From Cytophagales bacterium (lineage in GTDB: Bacteria; Bacteroidota; Bacteroidia; Cytophagales; Spirosomataceae), in the NCBI GenBank assembly GCA_013298025.1, contig JAAFJE010000012.1:62001-126000 (forward strand): DNA of 64,000 bases, read 5' to 3'. The notes beneath the pieces were generated by a model. It made no database searches and had not been told where the DNA came from. It worked only from the letters and a program-made list of their open reading frames with translations. Positions 43,230-52,588 of this stretch are shown here, piece after piece; positions within the stretch are counted from its first letter, which is position 1; each line of letters opens with the position of its first letter. A program made the position numbers and the translations under genes.

Positions 43230-46200
43230 ATGAGAAAACTCTTACTGCTTACTGCTGTATTTTTATTAGTACAGTTGGGTAAAACATTTGCTCAAGACAG
43301 GCAAGTGACGGGAAAAGTGACATCTTCTGAAGATGGCTCACCACTCCCAGGCGTTAGTATTGCTGTGAAAGGTACATCCAAAGGAACAACAACCTCTGCT
43401 GATGGTACTTATAAGATTAGTGTTAATGCCAAAGATATTTTAACTTTTTCATTTGTAGGATTCGATACACAGACCATTACTGTTGGAACACAAAGCAAAA
43501 TCAATGTGGTGCTTAGTACGAATACCTCTCAACTACAAGAAGTAGTTGTAACAGCCCTGGGGGTGCAACGCCAGAAAGAATCGCTTGGCTACGCTGCTAC
43601 TACAGTAAAAGGCTCGGAAATTAACCAAGCTAAGGCTGTATCGGTTACAAGTGCTTTACAAGGTAAAGTATCTGGTTTACAAATTAACATTGTGAATAAC
43701 GGTATTAATCCAAGTAGCCGTGTAATCTTGCGTGGAAACCGTTCATTATTAGGAAACAACGAAGCTCTTGTTGTAATTGATGGTTCTGTTTCAACTTCAG
43801 ATGCCTTGAATTACTTAAACCCTAATGACATTGATGATGTGACGGTATTGAAGGGTGCAAACGCTGCTGCAATTTATGGCTCAGATGCTTCAAACGGGGC
43901 GTTAATTATTACAACGAAAAAAGGCTCGGCGGGTGCTCCGAAGATTTCTGTTTCAAACACTACTTATATAGAAGAAATCAGCTTCATGCCCAAATTCCAA
44001 GAAAGATTTGGCGGAGGAACAGAATCTTTTAGCCGTGTATATATCCCTTTTGAGAACCAGTCTTATGGACCAGCATATACCAATGAATCGGTAAATCTAG
44101 GGATGCCATTAGAAGATGGTTCGTACCAAAAAACACCTTATTCGTATAAATCTAATGCCAAACTTAACTCATTTGACAAAGGCGTAACTACGCAATCATC
44201 TGTATCGCTTTCTGTAGGTGATAAAGCGAGTTCTTTTTATATTTCGGCTCAACAAAACGACTCGAAAGGGGTTGTGCCTGGAGATAATAAGCAACAAACA
44301 GCCCTACGCATGAACGCTTCTCATGAATACAGCAAATTCAAAGGAGCATTTAATATTGGCTATACAACCAATAATATTGATTTTACAACGTCTGATTTTT
44401 ACAATACGGTGTTGAATACGCCTGGTCAAGTACCATTAGACCAATATAGAGATTGGAGAAACTTTAAAAATGCCGACGGTTCGCTAAATTATGCCAACCC
44501 CAACAACTATTTTAATGCCTATTTCTATTCTCCATTTTTCAATAAAGACGTAAACCGTAGAAAAGAGTTTAACTCTACTTTATCAGGAAACGTAGAATTA
44601 ACTTACAAAGCAACAAAATGGTTGTCTTTCTTAGGTCGTGTGGGTATTACGAAAAAAGATTACAACGGTAAAGCGATACAAGAGAAATTCAAATATAGTG
44701 CCTATGCAAAAAGTGTAGCTGATTTCTCAGAAGCACAAAACGATTTGAATGGTTTTGCTTTTGATTACAACTATACAGATTATCGTATCACTTCTGACTT
44801 TTTCTTAACAGCAGATAAGAAATTTGGTAAGTTTTCAGCTACGTTTATCGCAGGTATTAACAATAAAGAAAACACCCAAAAATTCGTAAGTACACAGGCC
44901 AACTCGCTTGTAATTCCTGGTTTGTACAATGTGTCTAACCGTGTAGGAGAGGCAGGGGCATCAGAAAGTGATGCTAAAACTCGCTTGGTGGGTGTGTATG
45001 GCGATTTGACTGTAGGGTATAAAAACTTCGTTTACCTTCATTTATCAGGACGTAACGACTGGAGCTCGCTGCTAGGAAAAGACAATCGTTCTTTCTTTTA
45101 TCCGGGAGGAGACGTATCTGTTGTGTTGACAGAAGCAGTTCCTGCTTTGAAAGAACTATCTTTCTTAAGCTTTGCGAAAGTTAGAGGTTCATTAACCAAG
45201 GTTGGAGGTATCAACGTGGGCCCTTATGCTCTTCAAACTTCATTTGGTACGGGTAGCTTCCCTTATGGTAGTTTGGCTGGTTTCTCGGTTGGAAACACAC
45301 TTCCTGACCCTAACTTAACACCAGAATTTACCAATTCATTTGAAGTTGGGGGAGAGTTTGGTTTCTTAAATAACCGTGTAAACTTAGAACTTGCTTATTA
45401 TACACAAAAGACTACAGGACAAACTGTATCTATTAGTACTTCACAGGCTACGGGATATAGTAATGCTTTGATTAACGCTGGTTCTGTACAAAATACAGGT
45501 TTTGAATTAGACCTTAAAACGACCCCTATTAAACTAGCCAATGGTTTTTCTTGGGATTTTAATGTAAACTTTAGCCAAGTTGATAATAAAGTATTGGAGT
45601 TATATCAAGGCATCAATGAGTTGAATCTTTCTAATTATTATGGTCTTACCTCAGATGCTTCACTAGGCCAAGTATTTGCTACTGTTGGCGAACAGTATCC
45701 TACAATCAAAGTGGTGGCTTATAAAAGAGACCCAGATGGCCGTGTAATTGTCAATTCAGAAACAGGGTATCCTTCGGTTGCTACTTCATTGAAAACGATA
45801 GGTCAATCAAATCCAAAATATAGATTAGGGCTAACAACAACCTTGAAATACAAAGGATTTGGTTTGAATGCCGTAGCAGAATACAGAGGAGGAAACTATA
45901 TCTACCATGGTCTTGCTAGTACTGTATGGTTTACAGGTGTGGCTGAAGCTACTGCTGCTTATGGTCGTGAAAGATTTGTATTCCCTAATTCTGTAATTCA
46001 AAATGCTGATGGAACTTTTACTCCAAATACCACTGTAACAGTGAAAGATGGGGGCTTAGGTGCTTGGGATAGTAACTTGCGTCGTTATGGCGAAAACTTT
46101 GTAACAAGTGCTGCGTTCTGGAAATTAAGAGAGGTAGCTTTAACTTATAATGTACCAGCTAGAATTTTAGCTTCTACCAAATTTATTAAGAGTGCATCTG

Positions 46201-46361
46201 TTGGTCTTGTTGGACGTAACTTGATTACACTTTTACCTAAAGAGAACCTTTATACTGACCCAGAATTTGCTAACACTACGTCGAACGCTGTTGGTTTGAA
46301 CAGTAATGCTCAAACACCACCAACTCGTACATACGGATTTACTGTAAATCTTGGATTCTAA
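43230..46361 (+). CDS. SusC/RagA-type TonB-linked outer-membrane transporter
   Basis: 1043 residues from ATG 43230. Signal peptide about 1-22 (LGKTFAQ). A carboxypeptidase-regulatory-like domain (about 25-105; GSPLPGVSIAVKGTSKGTT) precedes the TonB box and plug (LQEVVVTALGVQRQKESLGY; VLKGANAAAIYGSDASNGAL). A 22-strand barrel ends in YGFTVNLGF with terminal Phe. It imports a ligand captured by the SusD partner encoded 48 bases downstream. No glycoside hydrolase, sulphatase or regulator is nearby, so the substrate is unknown. Confidence 0.96.
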   Translation: MRKLLLLTAVFLLVQLGKTFAQDRQVTGKVTSSEDGSPLPGVSIAVKGTSKGTTTSADGTYKISVNAKDILTFSFVGFDTQTITVGTQSKINVVLSTNTSQLQEVVVTALGVQRQKESLGYAATTVKGSEINQAKAVSVTSALQGKVSGLQINIVNNGINPSSRVILRGNRSLLGNNEALVVIDGSVSTSDALNYLNPNDIDDVTVLKGANAAAIYGSDASNGALIITTKKGSAGAPKISVSNTTYIEEISFMPKFQERFGGGTESFSRVYIPFENQSYGPAYTNESVNLGMPLEDGSYQKTPYSYKSNAKLNSFDKGVTTQSSVSLSVGDKASSFYISAQQNDSKGVVPGDNKQQTALRMNASHEYSKFKGAFNIGYTTNNIDFTTSDFYNTVLNTPGQVPLDQYRDWRNFKNADGSLNYANPNNYFNAYFYSPFFNKDVNRRKEFNSTLSGNVELTYKATKWLSFLGRVGITKKDYNGKAIQEKFKYSAYAKSVADFSEAQNDLNGFAFDYNYTDYRITSDFFLTADKKFGKFSATFIAGINNKENTQKFVSTQANSLVIPGLYNVSNRVGEAGASESDAKTRLVGVYGDLTVGYKNFVYLHLSGRNDWSSLLGKDNRSFFYPGGDVSVVLTEAVPALKELSFLSFAKVRGSLTKVGGINVGPYALQTSFGTGSFPYGSLAGFSVGNTLPDPNLTPEFTNSFEVGGEFGFLNNRVNLELAYYTQKTTGQTVSISTSQATGYSNALINAGSVQNTGFELDLKTTPIKLANGFSWDFNVNFSQVDNKVLELYQGINELNLSNYYGLTSDASLGQVFATVGEQYPTIKVVAYKRDPDGRVIVNSETGYPSVATSLKTIGQSNPKYRLGLTTTLKYKGFGLNAVAEYRGGNYIYHGLASTVWFTGVAEATAAYGRERFVFPNSVIQNADGTFTPNTTVTVKDGGLGAWDSNLRRYGENFVTSAAFWKLREVALTYNVPARILASTKFIKSASVGLVGRNLITLLPKENLYTDPEFANTTSNAVGLNSNAQTPPTRTYGFTVNLGF

Positions 46362-46409
46362 TCTATGTAATCATAAAGTTTAGGTATTCATTAATTTTTA
46401 GAATCAATC

Positions 46410-47873
46410 ATGAAAAGAAAAATATATTCTATCTTGGCAGCAAGTGCTTTATTACTGGCAAGCTGCACAGGAAGTTATCTTGATATAAACGATAACCCTA
46501 ACGCTGCGGTTTCTGCTACTCCTGAATTAGTACTTTCAAATGCTTTGAATGTTACAGCAGGAAGACTAACACATAACCAGATTGGTAACTTTTTTGGGGG
46601 CTACTGGGCTCCATCAGGTAGTTACTCTGGCTTCGTTGAGGAACGTCAATTTGATTATGGTGCTACGTATGGCACGGGAGTTTGGTCTAGCTGCTATGAT
46701 AATTTGCAAGATTATCAGTACATTATAGACAAAGCGGAAGCTCAAAGTTGGAAAGCCGTTTCTGGTATAGCTAAAGTAATGAAAGCTTATAACTACCAAA
46801 TTTTAGTAGATGCTTATAATAACGTTCCATTCTCAGATGCCTTGAAAGGAACAACAGCTATTCGTCCCAAGTATGATGACGCTCAAACAGTTTATAATGA
46901 ACTAATAAAAATCTTAGATGCGGCCTCTACCGATTTAAAAGTACCTATTTCGGGTGCAAACCCTAGTCCTGGTGCACAAGATATTGTGTATAAAGGTGAT
47001 TTGACCAAGTGGAGACAATTTGCTAATACCCTTCGTTTGCGTATTATCATGCGTCAGACAAATGTATCTGGCAAAGATTTAAAATCGGAAGTAGCTAAAG
47101 TTGTGGCTGAAGGAGCGGGCTTCTTAGGTGCTGGTGGAACGGTGAACTCAACGCCGGGTTACTTGAAAACAGCAGGTAAGCAAAATCCATTTTGGGAAAC
47201 TTATGTACAACAGGCTTCGGGTGCAGATGCTGGTTCTAAACAAGCGTATGTTTGTTCTGCATTTTTTATCACTACTTTACAAACAGATTTAAAAGACCCT
47301 CGTTTGGCTCGTTTAGCTGCTAAAAATAATGCAGGTATTTATGTAGGTGTTCCTTTAGGCGATGGTAACGATGATAATTTGTTCCCAAAACGTTCGTGGT
47401 TTGGCCCTGCAATTATTAAGTCATTTGACCAACCAATGGTATTGATGACGGCTGCCGAAAGTTTCTTCTTACAAGCAGAGGCTGCTCAAAGAGGTTATAC
47501 TACTGGCGATGCTAAAGCCTTGTATGAAGCTGGAATTACGGAAGCGTTTACTGCCGCAGGCTTAACAGCAACCGATGCTTCAACGTATTATAATACAGCA
47601 ACTAAGAATGTGAGTTGGGCAGCATCAACAGATAAAATAGAAGCAATTATCACTCAAAAATGGGTTGCTATGTTTAGTTTAACAGGTTTTGAAGCATGGT
47701 GCGAATTCCGTAGAACTGGATTCCCTAAAGTTCCTGTGGCTACGAAAGCAATTCAACAAAAAAATCCTGCACGTTTGTTTTATCCAACATCTGAAATCTC
47801 AACAAATTCAGATAACGTTTCAGCACAGAATGTAACTAGCCAATTTGACAATAAGATTTTCTGGGCAAAATAA
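46410..47873 (+). CDS. SusD/RagB-family substrate-binding lipoprotein
   Basis: 487 residues. The lipobox LLASC puts the lipidated Cys at residue 19, followed by TGSYLDINDNPNAA, the usual SusD N-terminus. TPR-like helices (AVSGIAKVMKAYNYQILVDA; DALKGTTAIRPKYDDAQTVY) form the scaffold, and the C-terminus has WVAMFSLTGFEAWCEFRRTGF as in the SusD_2-like subgroup. It covers the SusC barrel and hands over ligand at the cell surface. It lies in the operon susC-susD-DUF1735. Confidence 0.95.
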   Translation: MKRKIYSILAASALLLASCTGSYLDINDNPNAAVSATPELVLSNALNVTAGRLTHNQIGNFFGGYWAPSGSYSGFVEERQFDYGATYGTGVWSSCYDNLQDYQYIIDKAEAQSWKAVSGIAKVMKAYNYQILVDAYNNVPFSDALKGTTAIRPKYDDAQTVYNELIKILDAASTDLKVPISGANPSPGAQDIVYKGDLTKWRQFANTLRLRIIMRQTNVSGKDLKSEVAKVVAEGAGFLGAGGTVNSTPGYLKTAGKQNPFWETYVQQASGADAGSKQAYVCSAFFITTLQTDLKDPRLARLAAKNNAGIYVGVPLGDGNDDNLFPKRSWFGPAIIKSFDQPMVLMTAAESFFLQAEAAQRGYTTGDAKALYEAGITEAFTAAGLTATDASTYYNTATKNVSWAASTDKIEAIITQKWVAMFSLTGFEAWCEFRRTGFPKVPVATKAIQQKNPARLFYPTSEISTNSDNVSAQNVTSQFDNKIFWAK

Positions 47874-47932
47874 AAAAGATAAAACGATTTCGTTTATCAT
47901 AATAGATTTATCTTATAATTTGAAATAGCATT

Positions 47933-48799
47933 ATGACAATGAAAAAAATATTTAAAACCAGTCTAGCACTATTAGCCACAATCATTGGGCTTAGTAGTTG
48001 TTTAGAAGACAAAGGCTACACAGACTTAATCAATTCTGTTGGGGCTGAACCAATTGTAAGTATTTTCGGAAATTATGGCGGTAGCTTACAAACTGGCAAA
48101 TTCAAAATTGATACGCTTGTAGAGATTACGTATCCCGTAAACTTAGGCTCTATTAATACCTTGGATAAGGATGTTGCTGTTACAATGGGTGTGACTACAG
48201 CCGCAACTAACTTTCTCAATGCAACCAATACCAAAAGAGTTGCAGCAGGAGATGACCCTTATGCTGTTTTACCAACAACGGAATATACTTTAGTAAACCC
48301 AGTCATTAAAGCTGGTACACGTGATGCCAATTTCTCTATCAAAGTTAAGCTTTCAAAGACATTGGATTTTACTAAAGAATACGTAATTCCTGTGGGTATT
48401 TCTGATGCTAGTGGCTTGAAAATCAGCAGTAACCTTGGCTTTATGAATGTCTTTGTTGGAGGTACGCCCAACAAGTATGATGGTGTTTATCAATCAACGG
48501 GCTATTTCTCTCACCCTTCTCTTCCTAGAGCTATTGACAGAGTTAAAACCTTAACAACGATTGACAAAACCACTTCAGAAACTGAATTTGCCGATTTGGG
48601 TTCTGCTGCAAAAATGTGGCTTAAAGTAGCCAAAGACAATACGGTTACTATTATTCCTAAAGGTTCGGCAGAAACGCTGGCTGGTCCATTTGAACAAACA
48701 GGTGTAAATAAGTATGACCCTGCTACCAAAACATTTACACTAAATTATCAGTATAATGTTGGTACTCGTGTGATTACAGAAGTAATTAAGAAGAATTAA
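47933..48799 (+). CDS. DUF1735 (BT_3987-like N-terminal) domain lipoprotein
   Basis: 288 residues from ATG 47933, or 286 from the ATG at 47939. Lipoprotein signal with lipobox LSSC. A DUF1735-like Ig-type domain (about 35-165; TYPVNLGSINTLDKDVAVTM, RDANFSIKVKLSKTLDF) is followed by a second domain starting GTPNKYDGVYQSTGYF (about residue 180). Proteins of this type accompany SusC/SusD pairs as extra surface glycan-binding lipoproteins. It is the last gene of the operon, closed by the terminator at 48822-48850. Confidence 0.88.
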   Translation: MTMKKIFKTSLALLATIIGLSSCLEDKGYTDLINSVGAEPIVSIFGNYGGSLQTGKFKIDTLVEITYPVNLGSINTLDKDVAVTMGVTTAATNFLNATNTKRVAAGDDPYAVLPTTEYTLVNPVIKAGTRDANFSIKVKLSKTLDFTKEYVIPVGISDASGLKISSNLGFMNVFVGGTPNKYDGVYQSTGYFSHPSLPRAIDRVKTLTTIDKTTSETEFADLGSAAKMWLKVAKDNTVTIIPKGSAETLAGPFEQTGVNKYDPATKTFTLNYQYNVGTRVITEVIKKN

Positions 48800-48821
48800 A
48801 ATGTAATGTTTTAATTCCAAC

Positions 48822-48850
48822 AAAAAACCCTAGCTTGGCTAGGGTTTTTT
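48822..48850. terminator. Bidirectional terminator between the Sus operon and the phosphohexomutase gene
   Basis: Perfect 13-bp stem (48822-48834 with 48838-48850) with a 3-base loop; A6 before and T6 after make it work in both directions between convergent genes. Confidence 0.95.
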
Positions 48851-48875
48851 TATTGATATACTCAAAAACAAATGC

Positions 48876-50630
48876 CTATTTCAAACCTAAATCTTCTTGA
48901 ATGGCCGATACTTTGGCTTTCATTTGCTCGAAGGTTTCGTAAAATGCCGATGGACTTGTTAACGGAGCATTTACCGAAACATAAAACTTAATTTTAGGTT
49001 CTGTTCCCGACGGGCGAGCCGATACTTTTGAGCCGTCTGCCAAAATCAACTGAATTACGTTTGATGCTTCAACACCCAAGCCTACCGCAATTGGCGTGAC
49101 ATCGCCTGTTTTTAAGTCGGTTGCCGTAAGTGCTTTGTAGTCGAGTACTTGTACTGGCTCAGAACCTGCTACAGAAGCGGGCAAATTGGCACGTAAATTG
49201 GCCATCATTTGTTGAATTTCTTCGGCACCTGCTTTGCCTTTTTTCGTTAAAGAAATCAAGCCTTCGTAATAGAAGTTATGCGTTTGGTACATTTCTGTAA
49301 GGAAATCAAACAACGACTTGCCGTTGTCTTTGGCATAAGCTGTAAGCTCGGCAATCATCGCACAAGAGGCCACAGCGTCTTTATCTCTTACGGCATCGCC
49401 AATCAAATATCCATACGATTCTTCTCCACCACCAATAAATTGCTCTTGGCCTTCTAGCTCACGAATAACCGCCGCAATGTATTTAAAGCCCGTAAGGGTG
49501 TTGTAGCAATTGACCCCTTTACTAGCACAGATTTTGTCGATAATATCAGTTGTTACAATCGTTTTGGCAACAAACTCTTTTCCTGTAAGTTTACCTGCTT
49601 TTTCCCAGGCATCTAACAAATAGTAAATAATCAAACTTGCCATTTGGTTGCCGTTGAGCAATACCCAGTCGCCAGCAGCATTTTTTACGGCTGCCCCAAC
49701 ACGGTCGGCATCGGGGTCGGTAGCAATAACCAAATCGGCATCAATTTCTTTTGCCAAATTTACGGCTAAATTCATGGCTTCGGTTTCTTCGGGGTTTGGA
49801 TACACCACCGTTGGGAAATCGCCATTTGGTTCGGCTTGTGCTTCTACTACGTTTACGTTTTCAAAACCCAACAAAGCCAAGGCTTTTGGCACAAGCGTAA
49901 TGCCTGTTCCGTGGATAGAAGAATAAACAATTTTCAAATCCTTTTGGCGTTCAATTACGGCTGGATTGATGCTATTCTTCTGGATTGTTTTGAGGTATTC
50001 TGTATCAATTTCTTCGTCAATCAAGGTAATCAACGCTTCGTTTCCTGCAAAATTGATGTCGTCAACCGAAGTGATGTTGTTTACTTCTGTCACGATGTTT
50101 TTATCGTGCGGTGCCACCACTTGCGAGCCATCGCCCCAATAGGCTTTGTAGCCATTGTATTCACGAGGGTTGTGCGAAGCCGTGATAACCAAACCAGCAT
50201 CGCAACCCAAATAGCGTACAGCAAACGACAATTCGGGCGTTGGGCGAAGGGCTGAAAATAAATATACTTTGATACCATTGGCCGAGAAAATATCGGCACA
50301 AGTGCGGGCAAAAAACGGAGAGTTATTGCGAGAATCGTGGGCAATAGCTACTTTGATTTCTTTGTCAGGAAAGCTCTTTTTAAGGTAATTAGAAAAACCT
50401 TGCGTAGCAGCCCCAACGGTGTATTTATTCATACGGTTTGAGCCTACTCCCATTTCTCCTCTCATGCCACCTGTACCAAATTCTAAAGCTTTGTAAAATG
50501 AATCGGTAAGCTCGGTTTCCTTGCCTTCGTCAATCAACTGACGAATTTTGGCTTTTGTTTCTTCATCATAGTTACCTGATAGCCACGCATCAATATTCGT
50601 TTGGGTAAGAGCATCTAAACCTGTTGACAT
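48876..50630 (-). CDS. Phosphoglucomutase/phosphomannomutase family enzyme
   Basis: 584 residues. Four-domain alpha-D-phosphohexomutase: FGTGGMRGEMGVG at the N-terminus, the phosphoserine loop VITASHNPREYNGYK (Ser152), the metal loop ATDPDADRVG, the sugar-recognition loop GGGEESYGYLIG and the phosphate-binding SARPSGTEPKIKFY. Its length and motifs fit the PgcA-like phosphoglucomutase group that interconverts glucose-1- and glucose-6-phosphate, supplying polysaccharide precursors. Monocistronic; the exact sugar preference is not determined. Confidence 0.94.
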   Translation of the reverse strand: MSTGLDALTQTNIDAWLSGNYDEETKAKIRQLIDEGKETELTDSFYKALEFGTGGMRGEMGVGSNRMNKYTVGAATQGFSNYLKKSFPDKEIKVAIAHDSRNNSPFFARTCADIFSANGIKVYLFSALRPTPELSFAVRYLGCDAGLVITASHNPREYNGYKAYWGDGSQVVAPHDKNIVTEVNNITSVDDINFAGNEALITLIDEEIDTEYLKTIQKNSINPAVIERQKDLKIVYSSIHGTGITLVPKALALLGFENVNVVEAQAEPNGDFPTVVYPNPEETEAMNLAVNLAKEIDADLVIATDPDADRVGAAVKNAAGDWVLLNGNQMASLIIYYLLDAWEKAGKLTGKEFVAKTIVTTDIIDKICASKGVNCYNTLTGFKYIAAVIRELEGQEQFIGGGEESYGYLIGDAVRDKDAVASCAMIAELTAYAKDNGKSLFDFLTEMYQTHNFYYEGLISLTKKGKAGAEEIQQMMANLRANLPASVAGSEPVQVLDYKALTATDLKTGDVTPIAVGLGVEASNVIQLILADGSKVSARPSGTEPKIKFYVSVNAPLTSPSAFYETFEQMKAKVSAIQEDLGLK

Positions 50631-50772
50631 AGTTTTACGTTAAATGTTTGAGTATTATATAAAAAATCAGTGCTATGACCAACATAGCAAAGCAAATATA
50701 AAAATTATTCTCAACTTAGAGATTTCCGTAAAATAATTTTATCGAAAAAGACCAAAATCTCTTTTAATAATA

Positions 50773-50809
50773 CAAAAAGCTACTGATATTCTCTATCAGT
50801 AGCTTTTTG
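50773..50809 (-). terminator. Terminator after the ketoacyl synthase III gene
   Basis: Perfect 16-bp stem (50773-50788 with 50794-50809) with a 5-base loop and T5 on the minus strand, 22 bases beyond the stop codon at 50832. Confidence 0.93.
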
Positions 50810-50831
50810 TTGGTATTATTTTGTGATTTAT

Positions 50832-51776
50832 TTATACTTCTACAAGCATTGCTCCATAAGAATATCCTCCGCCAAATACTGTTACGATGATTTTATCGCC
50901 TGCAACAAATTTTGTTTTGTTTTCGTCTAAAGCAATGGCACAACCAGCACAACCAGTATTGCCAAGGTATTGGATATTAGAAATCATTTTTTCGTCGGGA
51001 ACGCCCAAGGTATTAGCCACATTTTTGGTAATGCGTAAATTGGCTTGGTGCGGAATCACATAAGCGATGTCTTCTACCGTAACGCCATTGCGTTCCATCA
51101 CTTGCTTGCTCACTTTGGGCATATAGGTACAGGCGTTGATAAACACATCTTTACCAAAAGGCATAATCAAGCCTCTGTGCAAAGGTTTGAGCGTAACGCC
51201 TTCCGATGCCTTTCCTACATTGCCAGCCCCGCCAGTGATGAGGTCTTTTATCAACCAATTTTGTACACCTGCTTTTTCTTTCGACAACGACAAAACCGCT
51301 GCCCCATCGCCCCACAAATGCCCTGCCTTGGTGTCGTCTTCGTTGTTGTAGGCGGTGTTATGTTCCGATACCACCACCAACGCTTTGGCGGCTTTATTCA
51401 ACGCAAAATAGCCTTGCACAATTTCGATGGCATTCAACAACGACGAGCAAGCCGCCGAAATAGTCACAACTGGAATCTCCGATACATTTAAGGCGTGCTG
51501 AATGGCGTGTCCTAACGTAAAAATATTATCGTGTGGTGTATAAGTGGCTGCTACAATCAAATCTACTTCTGATATATCATACGGTAATATGTCCTTGATT
51601 TTCTGAGCCGCCTCGATTGCCATTGTATGCGTATTTTCGCTAGAAGATGCTTTGCGACGCTCACGAATACCTGTTCGCTCAATAATCCATTCGTCTGTCA
51701 AACCATTTAATTCTTCAAAATATGCGTTTGTAATGACTTGTTCGGGCAGATAGCTTGTAATTGCGTTAATGTACAT
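50832..51776 (-). CDS. 3-oxoacyl-ACP synthase III family protein (FabH-like)
   Basis: 314 residues. Thiolase-fold condensing enzyme with the KAS III triad Cys110 (ISAACSSLL), His243 (IPHQANLRI) and Asn273 (LGNTGCAG). TDEWIIERTGIRERR and the C-terminal VFGGGYSYGAMLVEV are also typical. It would condense an acyl-CoA with malonyl-ACP at initiation of fatty acid or related aryl-polyene/flexirubin synthesis. No acyl carrier protein or other fab gene is adjacent, so it may be a secondary FabH rather than the main one. Monocistronic. Confidence 0.93.
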   Translation of the reverse strand: MYINAITSYLPEQVITNAYFEELNGLTDEWIIERTGIRERRKASSSENTHTMAIEAAQKIKDILPYDISEVDLIVAATYTPHDNIFTLGHAIQHALNVSEIPVVTISAACSSLLNAIEIVQGYFALNKAAKALVVVSEHNTAYNNEDDTKAGHLWGDGAAVLSLSKEKAGVQNWLIKDLITGGAGNVGKASEGVTLKPLHRGLIMPFGKDVFINACTYMPKVSKQVMERNGVTVEDIAYVIPHQANLRITKNVANTLGVPDEKMISNIQYLGNTGCAGCAIALDENKTKFVAGDKIIVTVFGGGYSYGAMLVEV

Positions 51777-52342
51777 TACGTGTTAGTTTAGGATATTGAA
51801 ACTTGAATAGTATGATAACCTCGCTATATGTTATGCTATCCTTTTTTCCTAGTCGATTACCTCAACATGTCATAAGAATAAGCCGACCGTTGCTTGCGAA
51901 TGATATGCTTCACACCAGTGCTTGGGCAACTTTCCAACAATCAAAGCTTTGTAAGGTATTTGTCTATTTCTCTAATTTTTATACAAAGGAAAATAATGTT
52001 TTAGCATAGTACAAGAAAATATAAAAAATATATAATTTATACTTTTAAAAGTACTATGGTTTTTTGTATTATTTTGATGTTTTTTGTATAAATCTTATAA
52101 GTCGAAATTTTCGGCACAATATTACTAAAAACTCCTAGACTATCAAATGCGTATAGATGTTTATTATTATTGTTTGTTATGGGTGTATCTGTTATCTGTA
52201 TATCTGTTTCGCCCTTGTTTGAGTTATTTCCAACGAAGACGGCAACAAAACATCGTGTGATGCAATCTTCCTGCAAGTTGCAGGGGAAAAACATCGCACT
52301 CATGGCATGACTGATAATAGATTGGTTATACTCAAAATAACC
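51777..52342. other. AT-rich intergenic region upstream of the ketoacyl synthase III gene
   Basis: The 51777-52588 gap is 812 bases. This left part is AT-rich with no gene I can support; a 88-codon minus-strand frame at 52037-52303 has no family motif. A small palindrome CTGCAAGTTGCAG lies near 52271. The right part is the repeat cluster at 52343-52566. Confidence 0.5.
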
Positions 52343-52566
52343 CTCGCTATTCCAAGTTTAAGAACTTGGAATGCCCAATAAAAAGCAGTCTCCGACTGCG
52401 ACCTTGCTCAAATTGAACCTACTAAAGTATTCAATCTTTGCTATTGGTTGTGCTGGTGGTGCAGTCGGAGACTGCACTTGATTTGTTGTTCCAAGTTCTT
52501 AAACTTGAAACAGCGAGAGACTGCACTTGATTGATTGTTCCAAGTTGTTAAACTTGAAACAGCGAG
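52343..52566. repeat. 57-bp inverted repeat plus a 50-bp direct duplication
   Basis: Left arm 52343-52399 is an imperfect reverse complement of 52461-52517; both carry the palindromes TTCCAAGTTTAAGAACTTGG and GCAGTCTCCGACTGC. A 61-base loop separates the arms. The right half (52468-52517) is repeated directly at 52517-52566 with only two or three changes. The element family differs from the repeats at 209-628 and 14846-14906. Confidence 0.85.
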
Positions 52567-52588
52567 GAAATTGAGGCGGGTGGTTTCT

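Noticed and set aside
48876-50630. Plus-strand ORFs opposite the phosphohexomutase gene
   Set aside because: They are antisense shadows of a clearly conserved gene with full set of catalytic loops.
52037-52303. Minus-strand ORF of about 88 codons
   Set aside because: Low-complexity Asn/Ile-rich peptide in AT-rich intergenic DNA with no family motif or promoter.
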